Made by a program: the position numbers and the translations under genes
The notes under the pieces: model-generated
The model's database searches: none
Seen by the model: only the letters and a program-made list of their open reading frames with translations
Told to the model about the DNA's origin: nothing
Assembly (NCBI GenBank): GCA_030680415.1
Contig: JAUXVE010000069.1
Coordinates: 1-46,636 of the forward strand
Length of the DNA: 46,636 nucleotides
Source of the DNA: Rubrivivax sp.
GTDB lineage: Bacteria > Pseudomonadota > Gammaproteobacteria > Burkholderiales > Burkholderiaceae_C
Reading direction: 5' to 3'
Part shown: piece after piece, positions 1 to 9,272 of the stretch
Layout of the letters: each line of letters begins with the position of its first letter
Position numbering within the stretch: the stretch's first letter is position 1

Positions 1-2819
1 GCCAGGCCCCACTCGCGGTTGATGATGAGCTGGATCGCCATCGCGCGGCGCACCGACTCCTCGGTGGGCGTGGTGATGGCCTCGTCGAAGGCGTTGGTGT
101 GCAGGCTGTTGCAGTTGTCGTAGACGGCGATCAGCGCCTGCAGCGTGGTGCGGATGTCGTTGAACTGGATCTCCTGCGCGTGCAGGCTGCGGCCGCTGGT
201 CTGCACGTGGTACTTCAGCTTCTGGCTGCGCTCGCTGGCGCCGTAGCGGTCGCGCATGGCCACCGCCCAGATGCGGCGCGCGACACGGCCGAGCACGGTG
301 TACTCGGGGTCCATGCCGTTGCTGAAGAAGAAGCTCAGGTTGGGCGCGAAATCGTCGATGTGCATGCCGCGCGCGAGGTAGGCCTCGACGAAGGTGAAGC
401 CGTTGCTCAAGGTGAAGGCGAGCTGGCTGATCGGGTTGGCGCCGGCCTCGGCGATGTGGTAGCCGCTGATGCTGACGCTGTAGAAGTTGCGCACGTCGTG
501 GTGCACGAACCACTCGGCGATGTCGCCCATCACCTTGAGGCTGAATTCGGTGCTGAAGATGCAGGTGTTCTGGCCCTGGTCCTCCTTCAGGATGTCGGCC
601 TGCACGGTGCCGCGCACGTTGGCCAGCGTCCAGGCGCGGATCTTCTGCGCTTCGTCGTCGGTCGGCTCGCGGCCGTTTCCTTCTGGCGCGGGGGCCCTGA
701 ACTTGTCCAGGTTCTGGTCGATGGCGGTGTTCATGAACATGGCCAGGATCGTCGGCGCCGGGCCGTTGATGGTCATGCTCACGCTGGTCGCCGGGTGCGT
801 GAGATCGAAGCCGCCGTAGAGCACCTTCAAGTCGTCGAGCGTGGCGATGCTGACACCGGAATTGCCGACCTTGCCGTAGATGTCGGGTCGCAGGTCGGGG
901 TCGTTGCCGTACAGCGTGACGCTGTCGAAGGCGGTGCTCAGCCGCTTGGCCGGCATGCCGGCCGACAGCAGCTTGAAGCGCCGGTTGGTGCGGAAGGCGT
1001 CGCCCTCGCCGGCGAACATGCGGGTGGGGTCCTCGTTCTCCCGCTTGAAGGCGAAGGTGCCGGCGGTGTAGGGGAAACTGCCGGGCACGTTGTCCAGCAG
1101 CAGCCACTTGAGCAGCTCGCCGTGGCATTCGTATTGCGGCAGCGCCACCTTGCGGATCTTGCTGCCCGACAGCGTCGTGTGCGTCAGCGCGGTGCGGATT
1201 TCGCGGTCGCGGATCTTGACCACGTATTCGTCGCCGGCGTAAGCCTTCTTCATGTCGGGCCACATCGCCAGCAGCTTCCTGGACTGCGCATCGAGCCGCG
1301 CCTCGCGCTGCTCGGCCAGGTTGATGCTGGCCTCGGCGGCGCGCGGCTTGTCGGGCTTGCCCACCGTCAGCATGGCGGCGGCAGCGCGCAACTGCTGCAC
1401 TTCGCGCGCCAGCCGCGATGCGGCCAGCGCGCGCTGCTTGTAGGCGCGCACGGTGTCGGTGATGTCGGCCAGGTAACGCACGCGGGCGCCGGGAACGATG
1501 GGGACCTGGTGCGTGCTGTGGCGCGTGCTGACCTGCGGCAGGCGGCCTTCGCCGGCCTGCATGCCCAGCGCGGCCAGCCGCGGCAGCAGTGCCTGGTACA
1601 GCGCCGTCACGCCGTCGTCGTTGAAGCGGCTGGCCATGGTGCCGAACACCGGCATCTGTTCGGCAGGCTGCTCGAAGGCTTCCTTGTTGCGCTGCACCTG
1701 CTTGGCGACGTCGCGCAGTGCGTCGGCCGCGCCCTTGCGGTCGAACTTGTTGATGGCGATGAACTCGGCGAAGTCGAGCATGTCGATCTTCTCGAGCTGG
1801 CTGGCGGCGCCGAACTCGGGTGTCATCACGTACATAGGCACGTCGACCAGCGGCACGATGGCGGCGTCGCCCTGGCCGATGCCCGAGGTCTCGACGTCGA
1901 TGAGGTCGAATCCGGCCGCCTTGCAGGCCTGCAGCACGTCGGGCAGGGCCTGGCTGATCTCGCTGCCGAAGTCGCGCGTGGCCAGGCTGCGCATGAACAC
2001 GCGGGCACCCGCGCTCCAGGGGCTGATCGCGTTCATGCGGATGCGGTCGCCGAGCAGCGCGCCGCCGCTCTTGCGCCGGCTGGGGTCGATGCTGACGATG
2101 GCGATGCGCAGGGCGTCGCCCTGGTCCAGGCGCAGGCGGCGGATGAGCTCGTCGGTGAGGCTGCTCTTGCCGGCGCCGCCGGTGCCCGTGATGCCGAGCA
2201 CGGGGGTCTTCTTCGCGGCGGCCGCATCGGCCAGCGCGGCCCTGAAGTCGGCCGCCGCGCTGCCGTTCTCCAGCGCCGTGATGGCCTGCGCCAGCGCGCG
2301 CCAGGCGGCGTCGGTGTGTCCCTGCAACGCGGCCACCTCCTGCGGCGCGTAGCCCGACAGGTCGGTGTCGCAGCGCATCACCATCTCGCCGATCATGCCG
2401 GCCAGGCCCATGCGCTGGCCGTCTTCCGGGCTGTAGATGCGCGTCACGCCGTAGTCCTGCAGTTCGCGGATCTCGGCCGGCACGATGACGCCGCCGCCGC
2501 CGCCGAAGACCTGGATATGCGCGCCGCCACGGCTCCTGAGCAGGTCGACCATGTACTTGAAGTACTCGACGTGCCCGCCCTGGTAGCTGCTGACGGCGAT
2601 GCCCTGCACGTCCTCCTGCAGCGCCGCCGTCACGACCTCTTCCACCGAACGGTTGTGGCCGAGGTGGATGACCTCGGCACCCATGCCCTGCAGGATGCGG
2701 CGCATGATGTTGATGGCCGCGTCGTGGCCGTCGAACAGGCTGGCGGCGGTGACGAAGCGCACCTTGTGCACCGGCCGGTACTCGGCCAGCGCCTTGAATT
2801 CCGCGGATAGATCGGTCAT
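1..2819 (-). CDS. icmF: Fused isobutyryl-CoA mutase IcmF, C-terminus beyond the window
   Basis: Adenosylcobalamin-dependent mutase interconverting isobutyryl-CoA and n-butyryl-CoA, carrying its own chaperone GTPase. The ATG at 2819 gives about 939 readable codons, and the frame runs off the left edge, so roughly the last 150 residues of a ~1090-residue family are missing. Domains in order: N-terminal B12-binding domain with DGHDAA (family DxH cobalamin ligand) near residue 30 and a glycine-rich VFGGGGGV stretch; MeaB-like G domain with P-loop GTGGAGKSS near 211-219 and NKFD near 358; then the mutase barrel from about residue 560, with [10 protein letters not shown] and [14 protein letters not shown]. 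The phenylalanine in TAGTFAF fits IcmF rather than methylmalonyl-CoA mutase, which has tyrosine there (family knowledge). It is transcribed away from coaX, and a perfect palindrome lies 62 bp upstream. Identification is strong; substrate preference is inferred. Confidence 0.95.
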   Translation of the reverse strand, partial: MTDLSAEFKALAEYRPVHKVRFVTAASLFDGHDAAINIMRRILQGMGAEVIHLGHNRSVEEVVTAALQEDVQGIAVSSYQGGHVEYFKYMVDLLRSRGGAHIQVFGGGGGVIVPAEIRELQDYGVTRIYSPEDGQRMGLAGMIGEMVMRCDTDLSGYAPQEVAALQGHTDAAWRALAQAITALENGSAAADFRAALADAAAAKKTPVLGITGTGGAGKSSLTDELIRRLRLDQGDALRIAIVSIDPSRRKSGGALLGDRIRMNAISPWSAGARVFMRSLATRDFGSEISQALPDVLQACKAAGFDLIDVETSGIGQGDAAIVPLVDVPMYVMTPEFGAASQLEKIDMLDFAEFIAINKFDRKGAADALRDVAKQVQRNKEAFEQPAEQMPVFGTMASRFNDDGVTALYQALLPRLAALGMQAGEGRLPQVSTRHSTHQVPIVPGARVRYLADITDTVRAYKQRALAASRLAREVQQLRAAAAMLTVGKPDKPRAAEASINLAEQREARLDAQSRKLLAMWPDMKKAYAGDEYVVKIRDREIRTALTHTTLSGSKIRKVALPQYECHGELLKWLLLDNVPGSFPYTAGTFAFKRENEDPTRMFAGEGDAFRTNRRFKLLSAGMPAKRLSTAFDSVTLYGNDPDLRPDIYGKVGNSGVSIATLDDLKVLYGGFDLTHPATSVSMTINGPAPTILAMFMNTAIDQNLDKFRAPAPEGNGREPTDDEAQKIRAWTLANVRGTVQADILKEDQGQNTCIFSTEFSLKVMGDIAEWFVHHDVRNFYSVSISGYHIAEAGANPISQLAFTLSNGFTFVEAYLARGMHIDDFAPNLSFFFSNGMDPEYTVLGRVARRIWAVAMRDRYGASERSQKLKYHVQTSGRSLHAQEIQFNDIRTTLQALIAVYDNCNSLHTNAFDEAITTPTEESVRRAMAIQLIINREWGL

Positions 2820-2880
2820 GGCAGTGCGCTCGTTGCGTTGGTGCGGACCCCGGCCTGGAGGTGCCAGGCGGGGCCGGAAT

Positions 2881-2900
2881 TGACGTTTACGTAAACGTCA
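2881..2900. promoter_or_regulatory. Perfect 20-bp palindrome, probable operator for icmF
   Basis: TGACGTTTACGTAAACGTCA is its own exact reverse complement. It lies 62 bp upstream of the icmF start and about 148 bp upstream of coaX, in their shared 228-bp divergent gap. The ACGTTTACGT core resembles the motif reported for LiuR-type MerR regulators of branched-chain acid breakdown, which would suit a gene handling isobutyryl-CoA. The palindrome is observed; the regulator is inferred. I see nothing else clear in the gap. Confidence 0.6.
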
Positions 2901-3047
2901 TGTTTCATCATGCCATGGTCCGCGCGCACCCGCCTGGCGCGCGCGGAGTCGTGGTTTTCCCCCACGCGCCGTCTGGACCGAGCCGCCGACACACTGCTAC
3001 GCTCGCGCCGCGTTCCCACTCCTGGCCCTTGATCCGCCCCCACCACC

Positions 3048-3815
3048 ATGACCTTCCTGGCCATCGACGTCGGCAACACCCGCCTCAAGTGGGCACTCTA
3101 CGCCGCGCCGCACCCCGGCGCCACGCTGCTGCACCAGGGTGCGGCGTTTCTGGAGACCATCGACGAACTGGCCGAACGCGACTGGCGCACGCTGCCCGAG
3201 CCAGCCAGCATGCTGGGCTGCATCGTCGCCGGCGATGCGGTGCGCCGCCGTGTCGAGCAGCAGATGGAGCTGTGGAATATCGACCCGCATTGGGTCGTGC
3301 CCTCGGCCCACGAGGCGGGCCTGATCAACGGCTACGACCACCCCAGCCGCCTGGGCGCCGACCGCTGGGTGGCGCTGGCCGGTGCACGTTCACGCGTGCT
3401 GGCGGCGCACCAGAAGCGGCCGGCGCTGGTGGTCATGGTGGGCACCGCGGTCACGGTGGACGCGCTCGACGCCGACGCGCGCTTCCTCGGCGGCCTCATC
3501 CTGCCCGGCTTCGGGCTCATGCTGCGCGCGCTGGAAATGGGCACCGCGGGACTCAAGGTGCCCACGGGCGACGTCGTCGATTTCCCCACCAATACCAGCG
3601 ATGCGCTGATGAGCGGCGGCGCCAACGCGATTGCCGGCGCCATCGAACGCCAGTATCGCAAGCTGCTCGAACGCACCGGCCAGGAGCCGATGCTTTTCAT
3701 CACCGGCGGCGCCGCGGTCAAGCTCACCCCGATCACCGACCTGCCCTTCGAGACCGTCGACACGCTGATCTTCGACGGGCTGCTGCTGATCCAGTCGCGC
3801 CGGCTGGCGCTCTAG
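3048..3815 (+). CDS. coaX: Type III pantothenate kinase
   Basis: Phosphorylates pantothenate with ATP, the first step of coenzyme A synthesis, in the cytoplasm. The 255-residue length is normal for CoaX/Baf proteins. Visible motifs are the N-terminal phosphate-binding DVGNTRLKW at residues 7-15, LGADRW in the pantothenate-binding region, [12 protein letters not shown] with the acidic residues of the ASKHA fold, GGLILPG, and a C-terminal ITGGAA. The ATG at 3048 places the DxGNT motif at the usual distance from the start; no clear ribosome-binding site is visible. In many Burkholderiales coaX follows birA, which is absent here. It is convergent with the CBS gene. Confidence 0.95.
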   Translation: MTFLAIDVGNTRLKWALYAAPHPGATLLHQGAAFLETIDELAERDWRTLPEPASMLGCIVAGDAVRRRVEQQMELWNIDPHWVVPSAHEAGLINGYDHPSRLGADRWVALAGARSRVLAAHQKRPALVVMVGTAVTVDALDADARFLGGLILPGFGLMLRALEMGTAGLKVPTGDVVDFPTNTSDALMSGGANAIAGAIERQYRKLLERTGQEPMLFITGGAAVKLTPITDLPFETVDTLIFDGLLLIQSRRLAL

Positions 3816-3828
3816 GCGCCTGTCGGGC
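3806..3828. repeat. Convergent 3'-end element with GGCGCCTGTCGGGC, copy 1
   Basis: GGCGCCTGTCGGGC occupies 3815-3828 between the ends of coaX and the convergent CBS gene, and its last base is the last base of the CBS stop codon. GGCGC at 3806-3810 can pair with GCGCC at 3816-3820. The same 14-mer occurs inverted at 10130-10143, also between two convergent genes. It may act as a terminator or as a small dispersed element; no T-run is present. Confidence 0.4.
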
Positions 3829-4256
3829 TAGGTCGAGATGTAGCTCTCCAGCTGGGCAATGGTGTTCTCGTGGTCGGCGATGATGTCGTCCATGATGTCG
3901 CGGATGGAGATCATGCCCAGCACCGTGGCGCCATCGACCACCGGCAGGTGGCGGATCTTGCGATCGCTCATCAAGGCCATGCAGGCGCGCGTGCCGGTGC
4001 TAGGGCTCACCGTCAGCACCTGCGCCGTCATGATCTCGGCCACCGTCGTTTCCTTGGAGTGACGGCCCTGCAGCGTGACCTTGCGCGTGTAGTCGCGCTC
4101 GGAAACGATGCCGACCAGGCGGGCGCCGTCCATCACCACCAGGGCACCGACCTCGTGCTGCGCCAGCAGTTGCAGGGCGGTGAACACGGAGTCCTCGGGT
4201 CGCACATGCCACAGCGTGCCTTCGCGTCTTCTGAGCAGTTCGGAAACGGGCTTCAT
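3828..4256 (-). CDS. Two-CBS-domain protein
   Basis: A 142-residue protein made almost entirely of a CBS pair (Bateman module), which usually binds adenine nucleotides. The first CBS repeat covers about residues 8-63, ending VGIVSERDYTRKV. The second covers about 70-130, with IRHLPVVDG followed by LGMISIRDIMDDI. A short C-terminal helix (ENTIAQLESYI) follows. There is no fused catalytic or transport domain, so it is probably a stand-alone regulatory or energy-sensing subunit; its partner cannot be told from the neighbours. It diverges from the lipoprotein hydrolase across a 115-bp gap in which I see no clear site. Confidence 0.85.
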   Translation of the reverse strand: MKPVSELLRRREGTLWHVRPEDSVFTALQLLAQHEVGALVVMDGARLVGIVSERDYTRKVTLQGRHSKETTVAEIMTAQVLTVSPSTGTRACMALMSDRKIRHLPVVDGATVLGMISIRDIMDDIIADHENTIAQLESYIST

Positions 4257-4371
4257 GGTGCATCTCCACGGTCATGTGCTGGGTGGCGGCTGCATTATGC
4301 GGTTCAGGGCGGCAGCGTCGGCCATGGGCCTGCACCGACACGGCCCATGCCAGCCATGCGAACATGCCGGC

Positions 4372-5253
4372 ATGCCGACCAGCGCCCGCCGCCCGCCCCG
4401 CCGCCACCGCAGTGTCTGGCGCGCCGTCTGCGCGCTGGGCCTGGCGCTGGGCCTGCTGGCCGGCTGCGCCACGCTCGACGAGCAGCAGCGCAAGTGGATC
4501 TTCCAGCCCAGCGACCGCACCTGGTGGGGCGGCCTGGCCGCCGCCGAAGGCATGGCCGAAGTGTGGATCGACTTCGCGGCGCGCGACAACGGCCACCAGG
4601 TCCTGCTGCACGGTCTGTGGCTGCCGCAGCCGCAGGCCGACGCGCCGGTGCTGCTGTACCTGCACGGCGCGCGTTACGACGTGCGCGGCAGTGCCCACCG
4701 CATGCGCCGCATGCACGATCTTGGCTTTGCGGTGCTGGGCATCGACTACCGCGGCTTCGGCCGCAGCACGAACGGCCTGCCGTCGGAAGCCATGGCCTAC
4801 GAAGACGCACGGGCGGCCTGGGACTGGCTGGCGGCGCGCCACCCGCAGGCGCCGCGCTTCGTCTTCGGCCACTCGCTGGGCGGCGCCATCGCGGTGCACC
4901 TGGCGCACGAGGTCGACGACGAAGCCGGCCTCATCGTCGAGGGCGGCTTCCCGTCGATCCCCGAGGTCGTGAGCACCTTCAAGTGGGGCTGGCTGCCGCT
5001 GTCGCCGCTGATCACGCAGCGTTTCGACGCCGCGGCGCGCATCGGCCGCGTCGGTGCGCCGGTGCTGGTGGTGCACGGCAGCGAAGACCGCCTCATCCGC
5101 CCCGAGCTCGGCCAGGCGCTGTACGACAGCGCCAGCGCACCCAAACGCTTCGTGCTGGTGCAGGGCGGATCGCACCACAACACCAACGCGGTGGGCCAGC
5201 CGCTGTACCGGCAGGCGCTGGCCGAGCTGTTCGGGCTGCCCGCCGCGCACTGA
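4372..5253 (+). CDS. Alpha/beta-hydrolase lipoprotein
   Basis: Predicted exported serine hydrolase of 293 residues. The ATG at 4372 was chosen over upstream in-frame starts because it puts an arginine-rich n-region, a hydrophobic stretch (ALGLALGLLAGC) and a lipobox cysteine at the N-terminus, as in lipoproteins. Earlier starts would also overlap the divergent CBS gene. Catalytic features: YLHGAR oxyanion region, GHSLGG with nucleophile Ser168, GSEDRL with Asp239, and His268 in GGSHHN. The sequence resembles the BEM46/YfhR-like branch of alpha/beta hydrolases. The substrate is unknown; an ester or peptide is possible. It is convergent with the RidA gene over 22 bp. Confidence 0.85.
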   Translation: MPTSARRPPRRHRSVWRAVCALGLALGLLAGCATLDEQQRKWIFQPSDRTWWGGLAAAEGMAEVWIDFAARDNGHQVLLHGLWLPQPQADAPVLLYLHGARYDVRGSAHRMRRMHDLGFAVLGIDYRGFGRSTNGLPSEAMAYEDARAAWDWLAARHPQAPRFVFGHSLGGAIAVHLAHEVDDEAGLIVEGGFPSIPEVVSTFKWGWLPLSPLITQRFDAAARIGRVGAPVLVVHGSEDRLIRPELGQALYDSASAPKRFVLVQGGSHHNTNAVGQPLYRQALAELFGLPAAH

Positions 5254-5275
5254 CGCTGCCCGCCGGCGCACGCCG

Positions 5276-5665
5276 CTACGGCAAGACGGCGGTGACTTCG
5301 ATCTCGACGCGGGCGCGTTCTTCCATCAGCGCGCTCACCTCCAGCGCCGACATCGCCACGCCGTAGTTGCCGATCAGTTCGCGGTAGACGGCACCGATCT
5401 CGCGGCCGCGCGCCAGGTATTCACGCCGGTCGGTGACGTACCAGGTCATGCGCACGATGTGCGCCGGTGCGGCGCCGGCTTCGGCGAGCACGGCGCACAC
5501 GTTGAGCAGGGCCTGGCGCACCTGGGCGACGAGGTCGTCGCTGTCGAAGGTGCCCCTTGCGTTCCAGCCGATCTGGCCGGCCACGAAAACCATCGTGCCG
5601 CTGGCCGCGACGCCGTTGGCGTAGCCGCGCGGCGCGACCCAGCCCGGGGGTTGCAGGACCTTCAT
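5276..5665 (-). CDS. RidA-family protein (YjgF/YER057c/UK114)
   Basis: A 129-residue RidA-like protein. The family hydrolyses reactive enamine/imine intermediates or has related deaminase roles in aromatic catabolism. The core SGTMVFVAGQIGW, the central DDLVAQVRQALLNVCAVLAEAG helix and the C-terminal ARVEIEVTAVLP match the family; the last stretch carries the arginine-valine-glutamate pattern typical of active RidA proteins. The ATG at 5665 overlaps the stop of the upstream ligase by 4 bp (ATGA), so the two are translationally coupled. Pairing with an anthranilate-CoA ligase suggests a role in handling aminated ring intermediates; that role is inferred. Confidence 0.88.
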   Translation of the reverse strand: MKVLQPPGWVAPRGYANGVAASGTMVFVAGQIGWNARGTFDSDDLVAQVRQALLNVCAVLAEAGAAPAHIVRMTWYVTDRREYLARGREIGAVYRELIGNYGVAMSALEVSALMEERARVEIEVTAVLP

Positions 5666-7287
5666 GCCGGCTCGCGCAGCCGGAAGCGCTGCAGCTTGCC
5701 GGTTTCGGTGCGCGGCAGGCTGGCGCTGAACTCGATCCGGCGCGGGTACTTGTAGGGCGCGATGGTCTGCTTCACGAAGTCCTGCAGAGCGGTGACCATG
5801 GCGGCGTCGCCCTCGAAACCGGGCCGCAGCACGACGACGGCCTTGACGACCATGCCGCGCGCGGCGTCGGGCACGCCGATGACGCCGCACTCGGCCACCG
5901 CCGGGTGCAGCAGCAGCGCGCTTTCGACCTCGGGGCCGGCGATGTTGTAGCCGCCGGAGACGATCATGTCGTCGGTGCGCGCCTGGTAGACGAACTGGCC
6001 GTCGTCGTCCACCAGGTAGGCGTCGCCGGTGAGGTTCCAGCCGCCTTGCACGTAGTTCGCCTGGCGCGGGTCGTCGAGGTACTTGCAGCCGGTGGGGCCC
6101 TTCACGGCCAGGCGGCCGACCTGGCCGCGCGGCGCCTCGAGACCGTCGTCGCCCAGCACCACGGCACGGTAGCCCGGCACCGGCACGCCGGTGGCACCGG
6201 GCCGGGCGTGCGCCTCGTCGGCAGAGATGAAGATGTGCAGCAGTTCGGTCGAGCCGATGCCGTCGATGATCTGGATGCCGGTGGTTTCGAGCCACAGCTG
6301 GCGCGTGGCCGCCGGCAGCGCCTCGCCGGCCGAGACGCACTTGCGCAACGAAGAGATGTCGTGCTGCCTGGCCATCGCCGCCATCGCGCGGTACGACGTG
6401 GGCGCCGTGAAGCACACGCTGGCGCCGAACTGCGCGATGGCCTGCAGCAGCGCATCGGGCGCGGTCTTCTCCACCAGCACCGTCGAGGCGCCGATCGACA
6501 GCGGGAACAGCAGCAGGCCCCCCAGCCCGAAGGTGAAGGCCAGCGGCGGACTGCCGATGAAGACGTCGTCGGGCCGCGCGCGCAGCACGTGCGGCGGCCA
6601 GCAGGCACAGGCAGCCATGACGTCACGGTGGAAGTGCATCGTGCCCTTGGGCACGCCGGTGGTGCCCGAGGTGAAGGCGATGAGGCAGGTGTCCTGCGCC
6701 CCGGTGGCGACGTTGTCGAAGGTGGCGGGCTTGGCGGCGGCGCGGGCTTCGAGCTCACCGCCGAAATCGTCGCCGAACATCGACACCTGCCGCAGCGTGG
6801 GACACGCGGGCAGCGCCTGCTTCAGCGCGTCGGCCAGCCGCGCATCGCACAGCGCGTGGCTGACCTGCGCCTTGTCGACGATGGCCACCAGTTCGCGTGC
6901 GCGCAGCAGCGGCATGCTGCCGACCGCGATGCCGCCGGCCTTGACGACCGCGAACCAGCAGGCCGCGAGCATGGGCGAATTGGCACCGCGCAGCAGCACG
7001 CGGTTGCCGGGCACCAGGCCCAGGTCTTCGACCAGCACACGCGCGATGCGGTTGGCCTGGCGCTGCAGCTCGGCATAGGTCCAGCGCACGCCGTGTCCCT
7101 GCACGCACAGGCGCTCGCCGTTGCCGCGTTCGACCCAGCGGTCGAGCAGTTCGGTGGCGCAGTTGAGGACGTCGGGGAACTGCAGCGCGGGCCCTTCGAA
7201 CAGCAACTCGGGCAACTCTTGCGGCGGCGGCAGGCGGTCGCGCGCGAAGGTGTCGAGGTGGGCGCTGAACGGGGGGGCCGGCGGCAT
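5662..7287 (-). CDS. Acyl-CoA synthetase, probable 2-aminobenzoate-CoA ligase
   Basis: ANL-superfamily ligase of 541 residues that adenylates a carboxylate and transfers it to CoA. Seen in order: AFTSGTTGVPKGTMHFHRD (P-loop motif) near residues 193-211, a FGASVCFTAPTSYRAM region, IIDGIGSTELLHIF, RTDDMIVSGGYNIAGPEVE, and the C-terminal catalytic lysine Lys531 in PRTETGKLQR. The overall pattern is closest to benzoate/2-aminobenzoate-CoA ligases. The divergent kynBUA genes make anthranilate, so 2-aminobenzoate is the natural substrate (context inference). The matching 2-aminobenzoyl-CoA monooxygenase/reductase is not in this window. A 4-bp overlap couples it to the RidA gene. Confidence 0.85.
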   Translation of the reverse strand: MPPAPPFSAHLDTFARDRLPPPQELPELLFEGPALQFPDVLNCATELLDRWVERGNGERLCVQGHGVRWTYAELQRQANRIARVLVEDLGLVPGNRVLLRGANSPMLAACWFAVVKAGGIAVGSMPLLRARELVAIVDKAQVSHALCDARLADALKQALPACPTLRQVSMFGDDFGGELEARAAAKPATFDNVATGAQDTCLIAFTSGTTGVPKGTMHFHRDVMAACACWPPHVLRARPDDVFIGSPPLAFTFGLGGLLLFPLSIGASTVLVEKTAPDALLQAIAQFGASVCFTAPTSYRAMAAMARQHDISSLRKCVSAGEALPAATRQLWLETTGIQIIDGIGSTELLHIFISADEAHARPGATGVPVPGYRAVVLGDDGLEAPRGQVGRLAVKGPTGCKYLDDPRQANYVQGGWNLTGDAYLVDDDGQFVYQARTDDMIVSGGYNIAGPEVESALLLHPAVAECGVIGVPDAARGMVVKAVVVLRPGFEGDAAMVTALQDFVKQTIAPYKYPRRIEFSASLPRTETGKLQRFRLREPA

Positions 7288-7311
7288 GGACGGGCATTCT
7301 TCGGCGAGATG

Positions 7312-7326
7312 GTTTAGATGTCAAAC
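7312..7326. promoter_or_regulatory. Imperfect inverted repeat in the ligase/kynB divergent promoter
   Basis: GTTTAGATGTCAAAC has 4-bp outer arms (GTTT/AAAC). It sits in the 68-bp gap between the ligase start (7287) and the chosen kynB start (7356). The half-site GATGTCAAAC is of the kind MarR-type aromatic-acid regulators often bind. No regulator gene is in the neighbourhood, so the assignment is an inference from position and symmetry. Confidence 0.35.
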
Positions 7327-7355
7327 GAATGGCGGCGCCGTCTATGATGCCGGCC

Positions 7356-8027
7356 ATGAGCACGCGCCCGCCCCGGCTGTGGGACATCTCGCCGCCCGTG
7401 CGCGAAGGCGCGCCGGTGTTCCCCGGCGATGCGCCGTACCGCAGTGTCTGGGCGGCACGCATCGGCCCCGGCTGCCCGGTCAACGTGAGCACGATCACGC
7501 TCAGCCCGCACACCGGCGCGCATGCCGACGCGCCGCTGCACTACGGCGACGAGGGCGCGGCGATCGGCGCGGTCGCGCTGCAGCCCTACCTCGGCCGCTG
7601 CCGCGTCGTCCATGCCATCGCCTGCGGGCCGCTGGTGCGCTGGCAGCACCTCGCGCATGCCGTGGCCGGCCTGCCCGAGCGCGTGCTGGTGCGCACCTAC
7701 GCGCGCGCGCCGGTCGATCGCTGGGACCCGGAGCTGGCCGCTTACGCGCCCGAGACGGTGGAGCGGCTGGCCGACCTGGGCGTCACCCTCATCGGCATCG
7801 ACACCGCGAGCATCGACCCGGCCGCCAGCAAGTCGCTCGAAAGCCACCAGGTCGCCCGCCGCCGCGGCCTGCGCGTGCTCGAGAACCTCGTGCTCGACGA
7901 GGTGCCCGAGGGCGACTACGAACTGATCGCCCTGCCTTTGAAGTGGACCAGCGCCGACGCGTCGCCCGTTCGCGCAGTCCTGCGCGAACTGTCTGCCGAC
8001 CGCGCCGTGCTCAGGGCATGGCCATGA
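7356..8027 (+). CDS. kynB: Kynurenine formamidase (cyclase family)
   Basis: Metal-dependent arylformamidase that hydrolyses N-formylkynurenine to kynurenine and formate, the second step of tryptophan catabolism. The frame gives 223 residues from the ATG at 7356, starting MSTRPPRLWDIS as in KynB orthologues; in-frame ATGs at 7329 and 7344 would add 9 or 4 residues. The metal-binding motif HTGAHADAPLH is at about residues 50-60, and the family features DTASIDPA and SLESH follow. The stop overlaps the kynU start by 4 bp (ATGA), and kynA follows at once, so the three form one operon. The gene order kynB-kynU-kynA differs from the kynA-first order in several other betaproteobacteria. Confidence 0.95.
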   Translation: MSTRPPRLWDISPPVREGAPVFPGDAPYRSVWAARIGPGCPVNVSTITLSPHTGAHADAPLHYGDEGAAIGAVALQPYLGRCRVVHAIACGPLVRWQHLAHAVAGLPERVLVRTYARAPVDRWDPELAAYAPETVERLADLGVTLIGIDTASIDPAASKSLESHQVARRRGLRVLENLVLDEVPEGDYELIALPLKWTSADASPVRAVLRELSADRAVLRAWP

Positions 8028-9271
8028 CGAGAGACGACGCCCTGGCGCTGGACGCCGCCGATACGCTGGCACCGCTGCGCCAGCAGTTCGTGCTGCCGCC
8101 GGATCTGATCTACCTCGACGGCAACTCGCTCGGCGTCCTCCCCAGGACCACCGCCGCGCGCGTGCAGCAGGTGGTGCAGCAGGAGTGGGGCGTGGACCTC
8201 ATCCGCAGCTGGAACAGCGCCGGCTGGATCGATCTGCCGCAGCGCGTGGGCGACAAGATCGCGCAGCTGGTCGGCGCCGGGGCGGGTGAACTGGTGGTCG
8301 CCGATTCGACCAGCGTCAACCTGTTCAAGGTGCTGAGCGCGGCCTTGTCGATGGCACAGGCGGATGCGCCGCAGCGCAGGCGCATCGTCTCCGAGCGCAG
8401 CAACTTCCCCACCGACCTCTACATCGCCGAGGCGCTGGCGCGCGAACGCGGCTTGGAGCTCGTGCTGGCCGAGACCGGCGATCTGCCGGCACGGCTGGAC
8501 GAGCGCTGCGCCGTGCTGGTGCTCACGCACGTGAACTACCGCAGCGGCCGCATGCACGACATGGCGGCGCTGTCGCGCGCGGCCAGCGACGCCGGCGCGC
8601 TGGTGGTGTGGGACCTGGCGCACAGTGCCGGCGCGGTGCCGGTGGACCTGCACGCCGACGGCGCCGATTTCGCCATCGGTTGCGGCTACAAGTACCTCAA
8701 CGGCGGCCCCGGCGCGCCGGCCTTCGTGTGGGCGCATCCGCGACACGCCGAACGTTTCTGGCAGCCGCTGGCGGGCTGGATGGGGCATGCGGCGCCGTTC
8801 GATTTCACACCCGGCTACCGGCCGGCGGCCGGCATCTCGCGCTACCTCTGCGGCACGCCGGCCGTGCTGTCGCTGGCGGCGCTGGAATGCGGCGTCGACA
8901 CCGTGCTCGCGGCGCAGGCCTACGGCGGCATGGCAGCGCTGCGCCGCAAGTCGCTGGCGCTCACGAGGCTGTTCGCCGAACGCGTGCAGGCCACCTGCCC
9001 CGGCCTCACGCTGGTCTCGCCGCGCGCGGACGCCGAGCGCGGCAGCCAGGTCTGCCTGTCGCACCCGGAGATCGCCTACCCGGTGATCCAGGCGCTGATC
9101 GCGCGCGGCGTCGTCGGCGACTTCAGGGCCCCCGACATCCTGCGCTTCGGCTTCACGCCGCTGACGCTGCGTTACGCCGACGCCTGGGACGCCGCCGAGC
9201 AGCTGCGCCAGGTGCTGGCCAGCGGCGAGTGGCGGCACTCCGAATTCAATCAACGGCATGCGGTGACCTGA
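8024..9271 (+). CDS. kynU: Kynureninase
   Basis: PLP enzyme cleaving kynurenine to anthranilate and L-alanine. It has 415 residues from the ATG at 8024, which makes the usual 4-bp overlap with kynB; an ATG two codons upstream (8018) is also possible. Family signatures are [12 protein letters not shown] near residue 30, [22 protein letters not shown], the aspartate of [16 protein letters not shown], and [14 protein letters not shown] with the PLP lysine at Lys223. The C-terminal [16 protein letters not shown] is also typical. It is the middle gene of the kyn operon and its product feeds the divergent CoA ligase. Confidence 0.96.
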   Translation: MTRDDALALDAADTLAPLRQQFVLPPDLIYLDGNSLGVLPRTTAARVQQVVQQEWGVDLIRSWNSAGWIDLPQRVGDKIAQLVGAGAGELVVADSTSVNLFKVLSAALSMAQADAPQRRRIVSERSNFPTDLYIAEALARERGLELVLAETGDLPARLDERCAVLVLTHVNYRSGRMHDMAALSRAASDAGALVVWDLAHSAGAVPVDLHADGADFAIGCGYKYLNGGPGAPAFVWAHPRHAERFWQPLAGWMGHAAPFDFTPGYRPAAGISRYLCGTPAVLSLAALECGVDTVLAAQAYGGMAALRRKSLALTRLFAERVQATCPGLTLVSPRADAERGSQVCLSHPEIAYPVIQALIARGVVGDFRAPDILRFGFTPLTLRYADAWDAAEQLRQVLASGEWRHSEFNQRHAVT

Positions 9272-9272
9272 A

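Noticed and set aside
99..2810. Long plus-strand open frame (903 codons) opposite icmF
   Set aside because: It is histidine/glycine/arginine-rich antisense translation of a high-GC gene; the minus strand gives a full IcmF sequence.
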